A program made the position numbers and the translations under genes. Shown in pieces: positions 26,833-41,000 of a stretch of DNA of 64,000 nt. The DNA is from Romanomermis culicivorax. Its lineage: Eukaryota; Nematoda; Enoplea; Mermithida; Mermithidae. The notes under the pieces are model-generated. The model did not search any database, was not told the origin of the DNA, and was given only the letters and a program-made list of their open reading frames with translations. The stretch is taken from positions 558,001-622,000 of the forward strand of contig CAWUHX010000160.1 of the NCBI GenBank assembly GCA_963922205.1. The letters are read 5' to 3'. The first letter of the stretch is position 1, and every line of letters starts with the position of its first letter.

Positions 26833-27182
26833 GGGGCCGGTTTCATCGAAGAGACTTAGAGTTAAGCTACAGCTTAAGCTGCAGCTTAACTCTATATGTT
26901 ATACCATTGCTGTTATGCTGCAGCTCAGCTGTAGCTTAGCTCATACACACAAAACATATGGGGAAAGTTGAGCTGAGTTGAGCTGCACCTTAACGACAAT
27001 GTTATAGCATATAGAGTTAAGCTACAGCTCAGCTGCAGCTTAACTTTGTCGATATGTTTGTGTGCACGAGTTAAGCTACAGCTGAGCTGCAGCTTAACGG
27101 TAATAGCATGACATATAGAGTTAAGCTAGAGCTTAAGCTACAGCTCAACTGGAGCTTAAGTCTCTTTGATGAAACCGGCCTC
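26833..27182. mobile_element. AGCT-rich palindromic element, copy 3 (longest)
   Basis: The left end is GGGGCCGGTTTCATCGAAGA, the right end TCTTTGATGAAACCGGCCTC. Between them are about four inverted modules such as GTTAAGCTACAGCTTAAGC and CAGCTGAGCTGCAGCTTAA, separated by short linkers containing ACACAAAACATAT or CTATATGTTATACCATTG. The modules are palindromic singly and pair with one another, so hairpins can nest. No target duplication is evident. Confidence 0.82.
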
Positions 27183-27390
27183 AGTGCTTCACAGATTGTC
27201 AGGTAATTTCTTCAAAATAGTTCATGTGCGAGCTTTCATTGTGCAAGCTGGTGTATTAAACTGAACTGCTGAGTGAGTAAAGTATTTACCGGGCACTATA
27301 TAACTCCTCACATTGAGGTGAAAAATTATAACTTCATAGTGATTTCTGTCATGCTACTATCGAATTCTGAAACATCCTCGGTCCTATGTG

Positions 27391-27640
27391 TCTTGAAATG
27401 TTTGTAAATAACGAAGGTGGAAGGCAAGTACTTATTTCATATTTTTGTGATTTTCTACAAAACCATATGTCAAATAGGACTGGAAACTTGTGAGCCTACT
27501 CAACTAACTCAAGATTATATTAATTTTTCAAGTAAAAAAATTCTACAGTAAAAGCTTAAAAAGCGTGAAAACGAGTTTGAGAGTAGTATTTGTTTTTGTT
27601 GTTTTTAAATTTACAAGCGGCTCATAAAAACAGGCATCCT
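27391..27640. repeat. Dispersed MITE-like repeat, second well-preserved copy
   Basis: It shares GTCTTGAAATGTTTGTAAAT, GCAAGTACTTATTTCATATT, CCATATGTCAAATAGGACT, GAGCCTACTCAACTAAC and TTCTACAGTAAAAGCTT with the copies at 31193 and 39958. It ends near AAATTTACAAGCGGCTC. There is no coding capacity. Confidence 0.55.
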
Positions 27641-30600
27641 GCACAAAACATGTTCAATTAATTTTACTCGACAGAGCTGATGACAACCTTTTCACTTCCG
27701 TATCAAAGTGAAATTGAGATATTGTCCTCTAAAAACTGATTTTACTTCATATGGAGGATATTTTATGGATAGATGGCAAAGAGCCACTTTTCTAGGTTCG
27801 GCCGACAGATGTCCTAGGAATCGGTAGATTCTCTCAAATCATGAACTCGAAAACAGAACTTTTTGATTTTTTCTGTTAATCCTTACGTATGGACCTGGAA
27901 GTTTGTGAATCTAGCGATCTCACTGTTTAATTTTAGGTGAAAAATTCTACAGTACGGGCTTATTTAAAAATTTTACGAAGAAACCACATTCAAATGTGTC
28001 TGCATTTCGCGGACTATGACTTTGAAATCAGAATTAGCTGCCTGAAGTTGCTTATTAAGCTAATTTTTAATTGACATAAACTAGAAAAGCAACAAAAAAA
28101 TAGCTTCGAGATACTTTTCACCTATGACAGGGAAGATTGTTGTTGCGTGGTTGCATTTAGGATATATGAGTTCGTTTTTTTGCCGCTAAAATGCTTAGCT
28201 ACAAACCTCTGAAACTCGAAGCCAAAACTACGAGAGTGGCTAAAAGGGGGGTACGTTCTTTGATGAGGTTATTTTTTAGCAAATGTGTGTATATAAGCCT
28301 CAAATTTCTAATCTGTTGTCATTAGGCCGTGGAAAGATACATGCTAGGCTTACACTAGAAGCAAAAGAAGAAGCTAGACTCTTTAGCATAGGGAAATTAT
28401 GCTACCTGCTTTTCGCGTTTCTAGAGAAATGAAGCGAATAGTACCTGCTCTTTACCTTTTCTCCAATAGTAGTAGCTACTAGCTTTTCCTACTTTTATTG
28501 ACTTATAAAATAATATGAGGAACGCTAAACATAAAAAACAGCGAAAGTTTGGGCTTGCAAGCTGAAACGTTAGTAATTTCTCGAGAATGTTGTGCTTTGT
28601 ATGCAAGTTTTGGGGCGAAAAGTTATAAAAATCGCGCGAAAATCTTCTCCAATTTTAGCTTGTTTTTCTATCTATTTTTCATACTCGTCGAGGAGAAAGT
28701 ATTTATTATTTGCTGTTGTTTTATTTTTCTTTGAGGTCGTTTTTGCATTTTTATTTATAAGACGGAACTTGTTTTGAAATTCTAAATTTCGAACTTTTGA
28801 CCGTATTTCCTTGTTTTGATCGACATGCGCAATTCCGAATTTTTTCCTTCAGTAATACATACTGTACTCATCGCGATTAGTGTCAGCAAATCTGCTGTCA
28901 AGTTCCATATGAAAGTGAGCGTAATTAAGAAGTATTATAATCGTCTGGTTCAAGAAGTTTAGAGGGGTTACTTTGACAACTTGATGCCAATTCTGAGGAT
29001 GTTACAGTGGCCGAAAGAGCAACAGTCAACGTTGAAGAATTGAAAAATTCGCCGTTCTTGCTGATAGTTGTGTATTCCTGAGGAAAATTGAACGACTTTT
29101 CGATAACGAAAATGATTTTCATCATCCAAATAAAAGAATTGACTTTGCGATTTTTAATGGTATCCTAACATCATTATTATTTCTTTCTTTTGACTTTCTG
29201 AAAAGCAAGAGATCAGCTTGAGGTTTCAAAGAATATCAAAATTCATTATTCTGCAAACGAAATTTGATCAGAATCAATTTTAAAATTTTCCAAAGAAAAA
29301 TACGAAAAGATCATAATCCCGTGCCGTTTTAGAATGTTTAGCTATCATTTAAAAAAAACTGCATGAAAATTGATTTGATCAGCACCAAATTCTACGAGGA
29401 TCTCGATCCTGATAATCCTTGAACCATTCAATTTTGATATACCAAGGTTTTTCAAGTTGTTTGAGTCTGCTTGATTCCCAAGTCTTGATTTTCTTCACAT
29501 TTCCCCTTGTGACACTCAATGTTAGATATTGAGGACCGAAAGCTGTAGTGTGTTTTTCGGAGATTGATATGCAAGTACTATTTCATGATTTTTTGCCCAA
29601 TTGATCCTACGGAAAATACTTTATTTGGGGAAAATGACTTTATAGTTCCTTTTTGAATGCTGCAATAATGTCTAATGAAGCTAATATTGCAAAGTGTTCT
29701 TCCACTGCATGACTCCATTCATGGATCTTGATCAGCTGATATTTTTTATCAAACCTCACCTCGCATAAGATTTATTTGGAGCATAGCCAAATTACCCCGC
29801 GGTTTTCTTGGAAGCAGCACTCTCATTTCGATTGAATGTATCATAATCATCATCATCATCATCATCAACGAACTAGGTCACAAGTTATGAAATGGGGTTG
29901 AAAAAATATCCCTTAAAGCGGTTTTTCTCCCTTCCTGCATGCTAAGAGATGAAAAAATCTTTGAATATCGGAGAGCAAATTCTGGTTTTTTGATTGATTA
30001 ACACCCATTTTGTTGCACGCTAGAGTTTTTTGCTCGAATGTGAGCACATATTAATATATATGCACTGAATATCCAAGTAAGCTCATATGATTTTGCTAAT
30101 ATGTGTACTGTAGATTATGCAGTTCCAAGGTCACTTCGGGCGTAAAAGACCTATAATTATGTTTTTTGTTTCCTTTATGTATGGATCAAGCAGGGTCTTA
30201 TTTCGAGCAGACATTTTCTCATCTATCTCACCAAATATTACAAACTATGACATTAACGCTTCAAGGAAGAGTAGTGCTTTTTTATGCTAATGAGGTAATT
30301 TAGGGTAATCCAGCAAATCAGTAAAAATTACTGACCTGCAATCGTTCGACTAGAAAGTTCCGATTCGCAAAATCTAATACCCACGGTGCTCTTGAGCTCT
30401 TCCGCTTGTGTTTTAGTACATGACTTGCGTAACATTTTCCCCAAAGTTAGCTACGCAGTACATTTTTAAAAATGTGGACACCCAATTTTTCTCAATTTGA
30501 CTACCACTCCTGAAAATTGACTACTTAACAGCAATCATTCTTAAAAAAATAAAGTATCCATTGACTCATTTTTACAAATTTGCATACCCAGTATGATGCT

Positions 30601-31192
30601 TCCCAAAATTTGTCCTAACCAGGGTGTCATTTTTAACAGGATATCAAATAATTTCTAAAACTAAGACCGGAGTAAAATTCCCACATTCCCATATGAGGTA
30701 GTCTGAACAGGTCCCAGAACAACGGTATGGGAAGTTTCTTCGCCAGCCATTTCGGCACTTCCGATGCAAAAATGACGATGAATTTGGATGATAAATTACA
30801 GTATTTTCGACCAAACGTAGAAACAACGTAAATAAAGTATTTTTGATTACATGAGATCAAGAATAGCCCACATCAACGACATTCTCACCATGTCCAATTG
30901 TTTACTTTGCTAAAAACTGCTCATTTTCGAAAAATTATACTCTGCTGTACTTCACCAAGATTCTGCTCTGGGCATCAAGCATCAGGACGGTCGATATTCA
31001 AAGCAAAATGTAATTGCTTTAACTACATAATCAAATCATCCCGTTTTTTATCATCACATCGACGTAAAAACCGGAATAAAAAAAATTACACCGAAAAAGC
31101 CAACGCCAAATGTCCTGGACAGGAAATTGATTTACACCAACCTGTAGTCAAAAATTTCATACCTGACACCTCTGATATTTAAATCATCTAGA

Positions 31193-31430
31193 GTCCGTTT
31201 TTCTTGAAATGCTCCCAAATAATAAAATGGGCAGCAAGTACTGTTTCATATTTCTACGATTTCTGGCTAAACCAAGAGTCAGATAAGACTTAAAATATGT
31301 AGATTTACCCGACTAACCTTTAATTTTTTTATTGAAAAGTAACAGTAAAAGCTTTTTGTAAACAATTTCGACTACAGTAATGATTTTTGTCATTTCTGAA
31401 TTTATAATCATTTTATAATAAACAAACTAT
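31193..31430. repeat. Dispersed MITE-like repeat (GTTTTTCTTGAAATGCT family), representative copy
   Basis: The copy runs from CCGTTTTTCTTGAAATGCT through AAGTACTGTTTCATATTT, a gene-like word AACCAAGAGTCAGATA, AACAGTAAAAGCTTTTTGTA and GACTACAGTAATGA to TCATTTCTGAATTTATAATC. Related copies occur at about 27391-27640, 35170-35740, 39958-40075, 40960-41055 and 42440-42560, with fragments at 13036, 16580 and 25637. Other copies end in TTACAAGCATTTCAAGAAAA, the complement of the start, which points to inverted termini. Confidence 0.6.
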
Positions 31431-34400
31431 AAACTGTAGAATCCGAATCCCGATTCAAACACTAGTGGGAACGCGGCCTAAAAGTTTGGATTCAATTTTT
31501 CAAAAACAAAATGTTCATGTTGTTCAACAAATATTTTAGATAAAATGTCTTTGTTTCCTCTCACTTCAGTTTTCCATTTATTTTTCTTGCTTCTATTCTT
31601 TCAGCCGAGTTTTCATGGAATCTTTTTTTATGGATAACGCCTAATGAAATGGTATAAATTTGATGTTGTAAATTAGAGAAAGTTTAGTTCTTCTCTGATA
31701 TAAACAACATCCTTTTTCAGTTGGTTTTTCACAAGTCTTCAGCAAGCTGGACATTTATTTTTGCTTTTGTGAAGTCGAAAATTTTTGTCAATGTAAGTAC
31801 TGTGGAGTGGAAGAAGTATGTTTGTAAGCGCCCAGCTTCTGCTCATCAGGGAAATTTATTCAGTTTTCTGCTACGGATAGAAATGTATCCATACATGAGC
31901 AAGCGAAGGATTTTGCTGGGGCGTCAAGATCCCTCGCAAATCATTTATTTAGCGCCAATAGATTTGGCTTGAACTCCAGAAATCATTTCTTTTTTGATAC
32001 AAAATTCAAGATTTTCTTCGATTCTTTTCGGAAATTTGTGTTTCTTGATCCAAGGCCAATTTTCCGTCTTAAGCATGTATCAATGTATCTAATGACTTTG
32101 GAGAAGAAAACTCACTTACGGTCTGTTCTTCTAGTGCTTCTACATAAATAATGAAACCGTAAAGTAAGTGCTTTTTAATGTTTCAAACCAGTACATCGCA
32201 TGGGATGGGTGCCTTTTTCAACCAATGCTGAAATTTCCTCAAAATCTAGGAATACAAGATCTTTATATAAAAGTTAACGATTTATCTATGGTTAAGAATA
32301 GTGATTCTAGTAATATAGTGATATAGATCGCAAAAGCTGAATCGATTCACTCCCTCATTGATAGATTTGATCTAATTGTCACGGTGGCGTAAATGGCGTA
32401 CTGGCTGGAAATATACATGGGCAGCAGAGAAAACCTGGGAAAGGACATCAGGGTTTTTTGAAACGTGGTAGTCCACGCCCTCAAAAATAGAAATTTTGAG
32501 TTATACTTTTGAGTAGATCTCGACGATATTTGTCGGTCAATGTCCAATGCGGCACATTTTTCACGAAGAAGTTCTGCTCATTATGAAAATGTCACTTGTG
32601 AGTGGGAGTAACTAAAAACATTTTCTGGAAGTCAAACTACCCATGCTGATGCACGGCGCTGCCAAGTCAAAATGATAAACACTGAAAATATGGCTCGTTC
32701 TATGAGGTTGAGTACTCTCGGCTGCAGCGATTCCGATTCCAATATTTTCTCAGTGGCTGAAACGCCTCCCAAGCGGCTATAACGAGACTAAAAATCTTTT
32801 TTTACGGGTCGAGCCCGATTTTATCTTCTAACTCAAAAAATAGGATCCATTTGGATCTAAAGAATGATACATTATGTGTAGCGTGTAGTTGGAGTTATTT
32901 TTTTGCTCTGCGTCCGGTTCTTTATCTGCTGCTCTTCTCTTGGCAGATAATGATGCTACTCGTGAGACTTTTTCCAGTGAGCAAGAAGAGATAAGGCAGC
33001 AGGAAAGCGATGAAGAACAAAAACGGAAAATCCCCTTAATTTACTCTTTCGACCTCGGCTCGCTTTAATCTTGGCAATTTTTTATTCTCGTCATTTTTCT
33101 CGCAGCTTATACGTCTGATTCTTGAACATTAGGAAAAAATAAAGTTGCTCGAATAAGGCGGCTAATACTTCTTCCTCTGAGACTTGATATTATGGATTTG
33201 TACGTGATATTTTATGATTCCATTTGCTTCTTAAAAATGTTTAAGAGATTTTGATTCTTAATCTAATATGTAATAATGATGACCGACCTACGGGCTTTGT
33301 ATTCATGTTTTTCTTCCCTCATATTTTGTTCTGTTCTTCTTTCGACCCGCGAGACACGAGATTATAATCTATTATTAGCTTAACTCGTTACTTTACGTTG
33401 CACATATTATGTATATATCACTGATGTGGGTTGGTAAGGATAATCTTTTTTTCCAACATCTGAGCCCTACGTGATTAGAGTCTGCTGCGCATTTGCAAAT
33501 TTTTTTGAAGGTCAAAAGTGGATTTTCATGTTTGATTATAAGTTGTTTGTGGGTCTTGTACTCAAAAGGCACGGTCTTTAGGCTTTGAAAGCAATTTCAG
33601 TGCCCAACTGACGTTAGACCCCAACAATATCAAAGCTTTACCAGTTTTTCAGCATGATGAAGAATATTCCCGACATCACTGGCTCTAATCACACGTGTAC
33701 TTTTTTTAGTTCCCCTTGTACGAAGTCTATTCATGGGAAGTCTCAATGACAAAATGGTGCGTGTAACGCATTTACTCAGGTCGCTACGATAATGTTTTTA
33801 TAGGTTCGGATTCGGCTGCACCAAATACCTCGGAACATCTGAATCGCTAGAGAGATTCAGGAGTACCTCTCTTTAGAAAGGTTCAACTTTTTTCCTCTGA
33901 TGAACATTACGGGCAAATTAATTCAAAGTTTTACTTAATGCAAAATTTTTAAGTTTCTGAGTACATTATCTTGAAGTTTGATACACCAAAGAAATGCATC
34001 CTCGTTCTATTTTGCTCTAAATTTTGCCCCCCGCTGAGACCTCTTCAATTTTCTCCTCGGAAAACTAATTTTTCGGATCCAGAAGGACGTAATACATCCT
34101 CATATTTCCACGATGACATAGTCTGATATGCTCTTTGAATAAAACATGAAACAGCCAGATGAGTGCTCAATTAAATGTAACAGCATTATTGCCTACTAAT
34201 GTACATATTTTGAGGAATGTAAAAAAACGAACCACAACGTTTTATTCCTGTTGTTTCGCTATTTTTCATGTAGCCGATTAGATAAAGCGCATTTCTATGT
34301 AAAAGTTAGATTTTCAAGTTTGGTTTTAGACAACCTCCATACCTCTCAACTACTGGGATTGCCTTTGAACATCCGAACCTTTAGAAACGACTTTTGAATC

Positions 34401-37400
34401 ACTAGAAAATCTTTCTGAACATCAGAACCATTAGAAATTTTTCCCTGTAACAAACTTCTACAGGTCGTTGATGAAACCAAAACATACGGACATTTGAATA
34501 ATTCTAGACGTTCGGAGCTGTTTAATGCAACACCAGATCGCAGCAAGGCAAACATCAGATATGCACTTGATACGGCACACCGATGTCTAAAAATTACTTC
34601 CGATGCTCGTAAACGGATTTTATCCCGAATCTAGAGTTGTTCAAACTTTGCTGAAATTCAGGTCTATACTGGTAGAAAAAAAGGAAGCAGAACATAAGAG
34701 ACCTTTCGATTGAATGCATTTGCACATTTTTAATTGTTGAGATCAGTGACTAAAAGCTCATTTACACTTACCTTTTCCGATGGAATGGAACGGAATCCAA
34801 TCGACCGAACGTATCCGAACGAAAGGAAAATTTCCGTTCCGTTCGGTTCGCTTGGAGGTTACCGTCGGTCGTTTTCCGCAAAATTTCAGTTATCTTTTCC
34901 GATTGCCAAGCATCCACGATTTTCCAGTAAACTCCTGCAGTAGGTACAGTAAAACGCCCAACCGTCATATTAACGCCAGAAGGTTATTGAGAAAAATCCG
35001 CGTGCGTCTTTTGGCCTCTATGCCACTCATCAAAGAACTTCCTTTACAGATTTTACAACGTTAAAACTGAGCATGATCGCTTTTTTAATGTTCGCACTCG
35101 TAAATCGAACAATGGCAAATTATAGTCTGGTTTTTATAAAATGCTTCCAAATAGATAAGTGCCACAAATCAGCACTGTCGTCAAAATCGTTTACATAGAG
35201 CACTTACTGTAAAATTTTTCACTCGAAAAATTGTTGAAGATTATGTTGTTCACAAATTTCCAGTAATATATGGTATGTTGTTTATCAGAAAATCCTGAAA
35301 ATCTGAAATACTACTTGTTTTCCACTTGCATTATTTAGAAGTATTTCAAAAAACACAGACTATAGTACTGTCATCGACATCATCTACACAAAACATCCCA
35401 GATAGTTTTTTGCTCGAAAAATTGTTCATTGATAGTTGATAAAATTATCAGTCATATACATAAACCATGCGGTTTCGCAGAAAGTCGTATTTTGAACTGA
35501 ATACTAACTGAAACATGTAATTTAGCACTTTGACCTACACAGTTTTTTTTGGTCAAATGATTGTAAATTAAAAAACATTTAAAATCGTCAACACAGAGCC
35601 TTACTCAAAAAATAGTAGTTAGTTGAGTAGGCTCACAAATACGGCATTTGTTCTAGTAGAAAATTTTAAAAATATGAAATAGTACTTGCTTCCATTCTTG
35701 ATATTTACAAGCATTCCAAGAAAAACAGAGTATAGAATGTTTGTTGGTAAATCTCTTAAACTTAATCTCTCTTTCTCTTAAACTATACACCAGAAACCCT
35801 AAAGTGAAATTTGATTTAGCTTTTCCTTTAAATCTGAAAAACTCCATGTAAAGAAGAAAGGATTTCTCTGTTCTAGTGTCTTGAAAATGCTGCAGCTGTA
35901 TCAGTTTCGTTGCGCTAGTATTTCCATTACTAATTGATTAGCTAATAATAATTTTCTAATTACGTCGAAATCATAAAATTGACGCAAAACTTTTGTGTTG
36001 TTGAAGACTTATACTTTCTGTCGATGGGGAATCCTTTGTCTTTCCAGACAATACAAATTCTAGATTCTTTCCATAAATTGAGCACGGGAGCTGCGTTTCT
36101 ATATTTTTCTAGATCAAGCGTATACACGTAGAAAGGACGTATGTAATTTTTGCGATAAAAAATTTTTCCATAATAATAGCCTGACTAGCACAATGTACAT
36201 GTGATAATGAAACTCATAATTTTCATGGAATCTTTTCTAGAACTTTTGAGCGTTGGTAAATTTCAACACGAAAACTTGATTATATTTTAATGAATAATTT
36301 TTCAAAACGGCTTCTCTGCTCTATTATGCAACAACTCTTCGGTGCCGAACACAGAGCCCAATAACAAAGCTTGTGGACACAGCTTGTCTATGGCACATTT
36401 TATTGGGGGAAGCGTACATTTTATTAGTATGTGCTATGAACTCGACTTTGATTCTACTACACATACCTACGATTATATATGCTTGTGCCATACATGGCTA
36501 TAATACTCTAGGCAAATAGCAGAGTTTTAGTTTCCATGCTTTTCATGGTTTTTCATATAATGGCTGTCTGCTGTCTGGTGTTTCGTGGATTTCATGTTAT
36601 CTAGCCTAATTTAGATATTTTCTTTGAGGCTCAACTGTAAAGGTAAAAATCATTAAATGACTCTCAGATATTACTGTAGAATGTCGGATTATACAATTGA
36701 GTAAATTTGAAGTTTACTGTACAGAACACGTAACTTCCTAGCTTTATTTGATGAATACTCGCTCTTTCATTCACATGACGTTTGAATAAGTGAATCAATT
36801 TGCATAAAGACTATTCGAAGAAATCGTCATCTCAGATAAAAAAGCATAATAAATCATTTCTTTGCGAAAGAATTTTATGAATTACACATACTGTAAATGA
36901 GTTATTCTATTTGATTATTCAAGAGTTTCGAGATTCAATTTGTTTTACAGTAACTAGATACGCATTATTGTTTCGAAACATCTTTCGAACCTTATGGTAA
37001 TTGAAGTCAAAAAGATAGGTCAGAAAAAAATAATCCTTTAATTTTTGAACTTTCTGTATTTTGCTCTTATCCCAAAAATATTTCCTCCTGGATTACATCA
37101 CTGCAGCTGTTCTCTTTTCCTTAACACTTCCCTGTTAGTTGATGACATAGTTAACTCGACGTTAAATATCTTTTGGAGAATTTTGTTCACAATTACTTTT
37201 GATTTTGAGTGAAAAATTCAGTTCATGACTTCCGTGTTTATTTTAAATGCTCAAACTGCTACACTCTTCCTGAAGTTAGACCCACATTCGTAGTTGTCGG
37301 ATCTGCACCTGTTCTTCATGTGCAAAAGTTTCATTATTCGTATTCCATTTACGACGAGGATTTTCGTGTTTTGGTTCTTCACAGTTTTTCTAGCTGAAAA

Positions 37401-38096
37401 CTCTGAATATGCCCCGGCTTTTTTTGTTTTAACGAAACATTTGCCGTTTATTTTTCTGTCCTTCTCAAACATTCGTTTACAGCCAAAAGGCATCAGTGCA
37501 CAATCTTACAAAAATTAAACTTTTTTGTGATACTGTCACGGAACTGATGATATTTGGTTACCTGCGATTGTACGTGTGTTGCGTGTCATTCTGAAATTCC
37601 AAATTACCTCTATATTTCCGTTTTTACCTCCACATACATGGTTTCCGCAACTCATAAACTGATATTCATGAATCCACTCCTTTGTTCTTCGCCTGATAAA
37701 TACACCTACACACAAAGCCACTTGTCCTAAAATTAAAAAGCAGCCATATTACAGTACACCCGACAACATTGAAACCTGCAACATTTTCCCGATGATAGGA
37801 AACTATTATCATAAGACTTTCGGGTAACATCACATTTGAATCTTACTATCTTTACGTGATCTTTCGTTGATTTCTCGCATCACAATTTTTGTCATCCTGC
37901 GGATTAGATTGAAGGATAAGAAGTTGCATTTGCACATCATATTTCGAAATATTTTGTACCTGCGAATCAATTTTTCCTGTACGCAATGGCCTTATGCCAA
38001 AGTGGGTACAACTTGCTTTCTTCATATCAGAATCAACAAGTGCTCGGCTAGTTAATTCTTCCATCCGACTCTCTTATCAACCCGAAAAATCGTCAC

Positions 38097-41000
38097 ATGA
38101 ATGGTGGATCGTCGTCGTCGTCCTCCGCCGCCTCGACGTCGACTGCCGCGGTGCCGCCGCCGCCCAATTTCGGCCGATCTTTGCAGCAGCAGCACCAGCC
38201 GCGTCAGACCACTAATATCGTCGAACAACAAGTCGCTGCTGCCGTAGCGGCGGCGGCGGCCGCGGCGGGCGCTCGACCGCCCTGGTTCCAGACGTCGCCG
38301 GCGACGCCCAACGATTTGGCTCTGCGAGCAGCCGGTTTGTACAACATGCGCTTGGAATCGTTGGCCACGCAAATGTTGTCGCTACCCAACGCGGCGGCAG
38401 CCGCCGCCGCTGCGTCGCATTTGGCTAGTTTGCAGGTAATTGAAATATATAGATCACGTGATGTGTATGGCGTAGGATGATCATCGAGTACATTTTTGTG
38501 TAGTAATAACCGTTAATCAGGCCCACTATATTTTCAAGGTCCATGAAATTTGCTTAAGGTAAGCCCCTTCGAAAATTACTGCAGCCGTACTACTCGTTTA
38601 CCTTTTTGATCAAAGTCTCTAATAGTCAGAATGTACTGTAGTTCAACAGTGTGAAATTTTTTTCACAAATTGATGGCTCCTTGTACGTAACGGGCCCCGA
38701 CGTCTGGGGGGGGGGTCGGGCGACTTTTTTGGGGCGGGGGTTAGTAATTCCCAAAATTTTGGGAGGGCGGTCTTTCAAGGGAAAAAACGATTTTTTCACG
38801 AAAAAAGTCCCAAAAATAGTTCAAAAAATATAATTTTTTTCTAGAAGGACTGAAAAAATGTATTTATGGCGCGAAGCGCCCAGAAAATTCACATTTTGGA
38901 CGATTTTTTCTTCAAAAATTAACATTTTTCATCAAAAAATTGACATTTTTCAGTATTTTTCCCACCCAAAGTATGGGTGTCCCTACGGCTACCATATGGC
39001 TAGCGATATAGGATTGAAAAATCCTACGGGGGCGGTCGCCCAATAGCTAGCCATATGGTCGACGATTTCTGGGGACGGGGTTTCCATAGCACTCCCCCCC
39101 AATTACATGTATGGTCCTTGTTCAATAATTCTTCCGGAGGAACAGTTCAATTCTAGGGAATGAGACTATTTCTTGGGCTTACTGTAGTTTGCAAAAACTA
39201 CTAATTTCAACGCTTCAAAACAATCTCGGGTAGGTAGACGGAAATTTTTTGCGTCGAGCATACATTTACTGAAGTTTGCAGAAATTCCGTCATGTCTGAA
39301 ATGCATATTCTCTCATACAAATTGCTGTAGACGCTTTACTTGCTCATAAATTTTCCTTGTGACGAATATGATCTGGTACAAGTTTACTGTATTGCATTAA
39401 ATCAAATACGCTCTTGATAGAGTCCTATGGTTTCCTTTTCTCGTTTTATTTGTTTGATTTTTTTCATTTACAGTCGGTGATGTGGATTTTTTACCGTAGA
39501 TTAACGTCGAATGTTTCTAGTCTTTTTTCGCAGACTGTCGAAGATATACATATTTCACGTATGTTTCAAAATTAAAAAGTCGTCATGACTTTTGTGACCA
39601 TGGTTTTTCGCGATTACATGTAAAGTGTGTATCACGAAGCCTTGGTTACTTTTGTACTAAATTTTGTCGTTTTGGGCTGCTGCTTGCAGAGTGAATTATT
39701 TTCTATTCATACATAAATTATGGACAAAAAAATTAAGCAAGAATAAAAATGCAATCTACATCAACAGTTTTCGGTAATTTGAGTTTATTTGTCATTTATT
39801 ATTTTAGATAATTCTTCGAAAAACAAATAGAAAACAAAGAAACAGATAGCAAAATCAAAAAATTTGCGAAAATCAGACGAAAAAACAAAAGTAAAGGGGA
39901 AAGCAATTTATGATGGACTTAGCACTAGAACCCGTAAATATATACGACGTAACGTATAGCCTGTTTGTCTTGAAATGCTTCTAAATAATAAAACTGGAGG
40001 GCAAAATATTTTCACGATTTTTTGCTAAACCATATGTCACATAGAACAAGGAATTTATGTGTCCTACTGTGGAGTCTTGTGTAAGGGATTTTGACCACCT
40101 TACGGATTTCGGCGATTCTTCGATTTTGCAATTTTTCCAAACTACTCCTTATTTCATTCGAGACTTTCTCTACAGGCCGCAGCCAACGCTTCCGCCAACG
40201 GTCAAAACTTGCCACCCAGCGTCGCTTACCAAAATTTTCCGCCGTCGACCAACGCCGGCATTCCACCGCCGCCGCCGCCGACTTGCTGCTCTGCCGTCGC
40301 GCCGCCAGTCACGTCGTCGCAGTACGTCCATCAACAGCATCAGCCGCAACCGCCGCCGTTGCTCAATCCGTATTTGTTTTCGGCGGCGGCCGCTGCGGCC
40401 TACGCGGCGCAAGCTGCCGCGGCCAACAACGCAGCCGCTAGGCCGGCACAGGCGCCGCCGCATCAAATCCAGCCAGCGCCGCCGCCAGCGTTTTTGCCTA
40501 TGGATTCGGCATTCTTGCCGGCTAATTTGGGCTTGCCGCGTTACAGGTTTATATTTTGGCTCCGATTTTTAGAATGAGGCTTTTTCCCAAATTTTGCTTT
40601 GTAAAACTTTGACAACTATACTCCATTTGTTTATAAATAATCGATACAGCGGTCGGAGTTTTGCCAAACGAAATCTTGTTAGAGATCAGGAAATCAATTT
40701 CGATAATCTTGATTTTGAAGGAAAATTTATTGAATAGGGTCAACGAGCCTTCCGTAATTTTGGATAAAAGTTTGTCTGCGACCTCGCTGCATCGACCATT
40801 TCAAAATGAATGAAGTATAATTTAATCAACGCGCAAGACCATAAGACAGTGAAGCCTTGTCTGAAGTTGATGATGTCACACCTGGAACATCGGCATCCAT
40901 GCTAAGAATGCTGTCTTTGACTGTATATCGATGGGCTGAGGTCTGAAAGTTTTGACTTCAACCATACTCGAACAATCTTTGGCCTAAAAAATTCTGCAGA

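Larger units (their letters stand above)
27183..38096. other. Gene-free stretch upstream of ataxin-1
   Basis: No coding exon can be supported. It holds copies of the dispersed GTTTTTCTTGAAATGCT-type repeat (27391-27640, 31193-31430 and several pieces at 35170-35740) and an (ATC)n microsatellite at about 29844-29868. The ataxin-1 promoter and any non-coding 5' exons should lie here. Open frames at 30898, 31721 and 34780 show no domain. Confidence 0.5.

Noticed and set aside
30898..31182. 94-residue basic open frame
   Set aside because: No motif recognised; it runs next to a dispersed repeat and ends without a plausible splice site.
34780..35064. Arg-rich 94-residue open frame near an imperfect palindrome (TTCCGTTCCGTTCGG)
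   Set aside because: Overlapping frames on both strands arise from the repeat-like CGAACG/CCGTTC words; no domain.
38052..38372. Arg-rich minus-strand open frame (and similar frames at 40170-40466 and 45129-45485)
   Set aside because: These are complements of the GC-rich Ala, Pro and Ser exons of ataxin-1.
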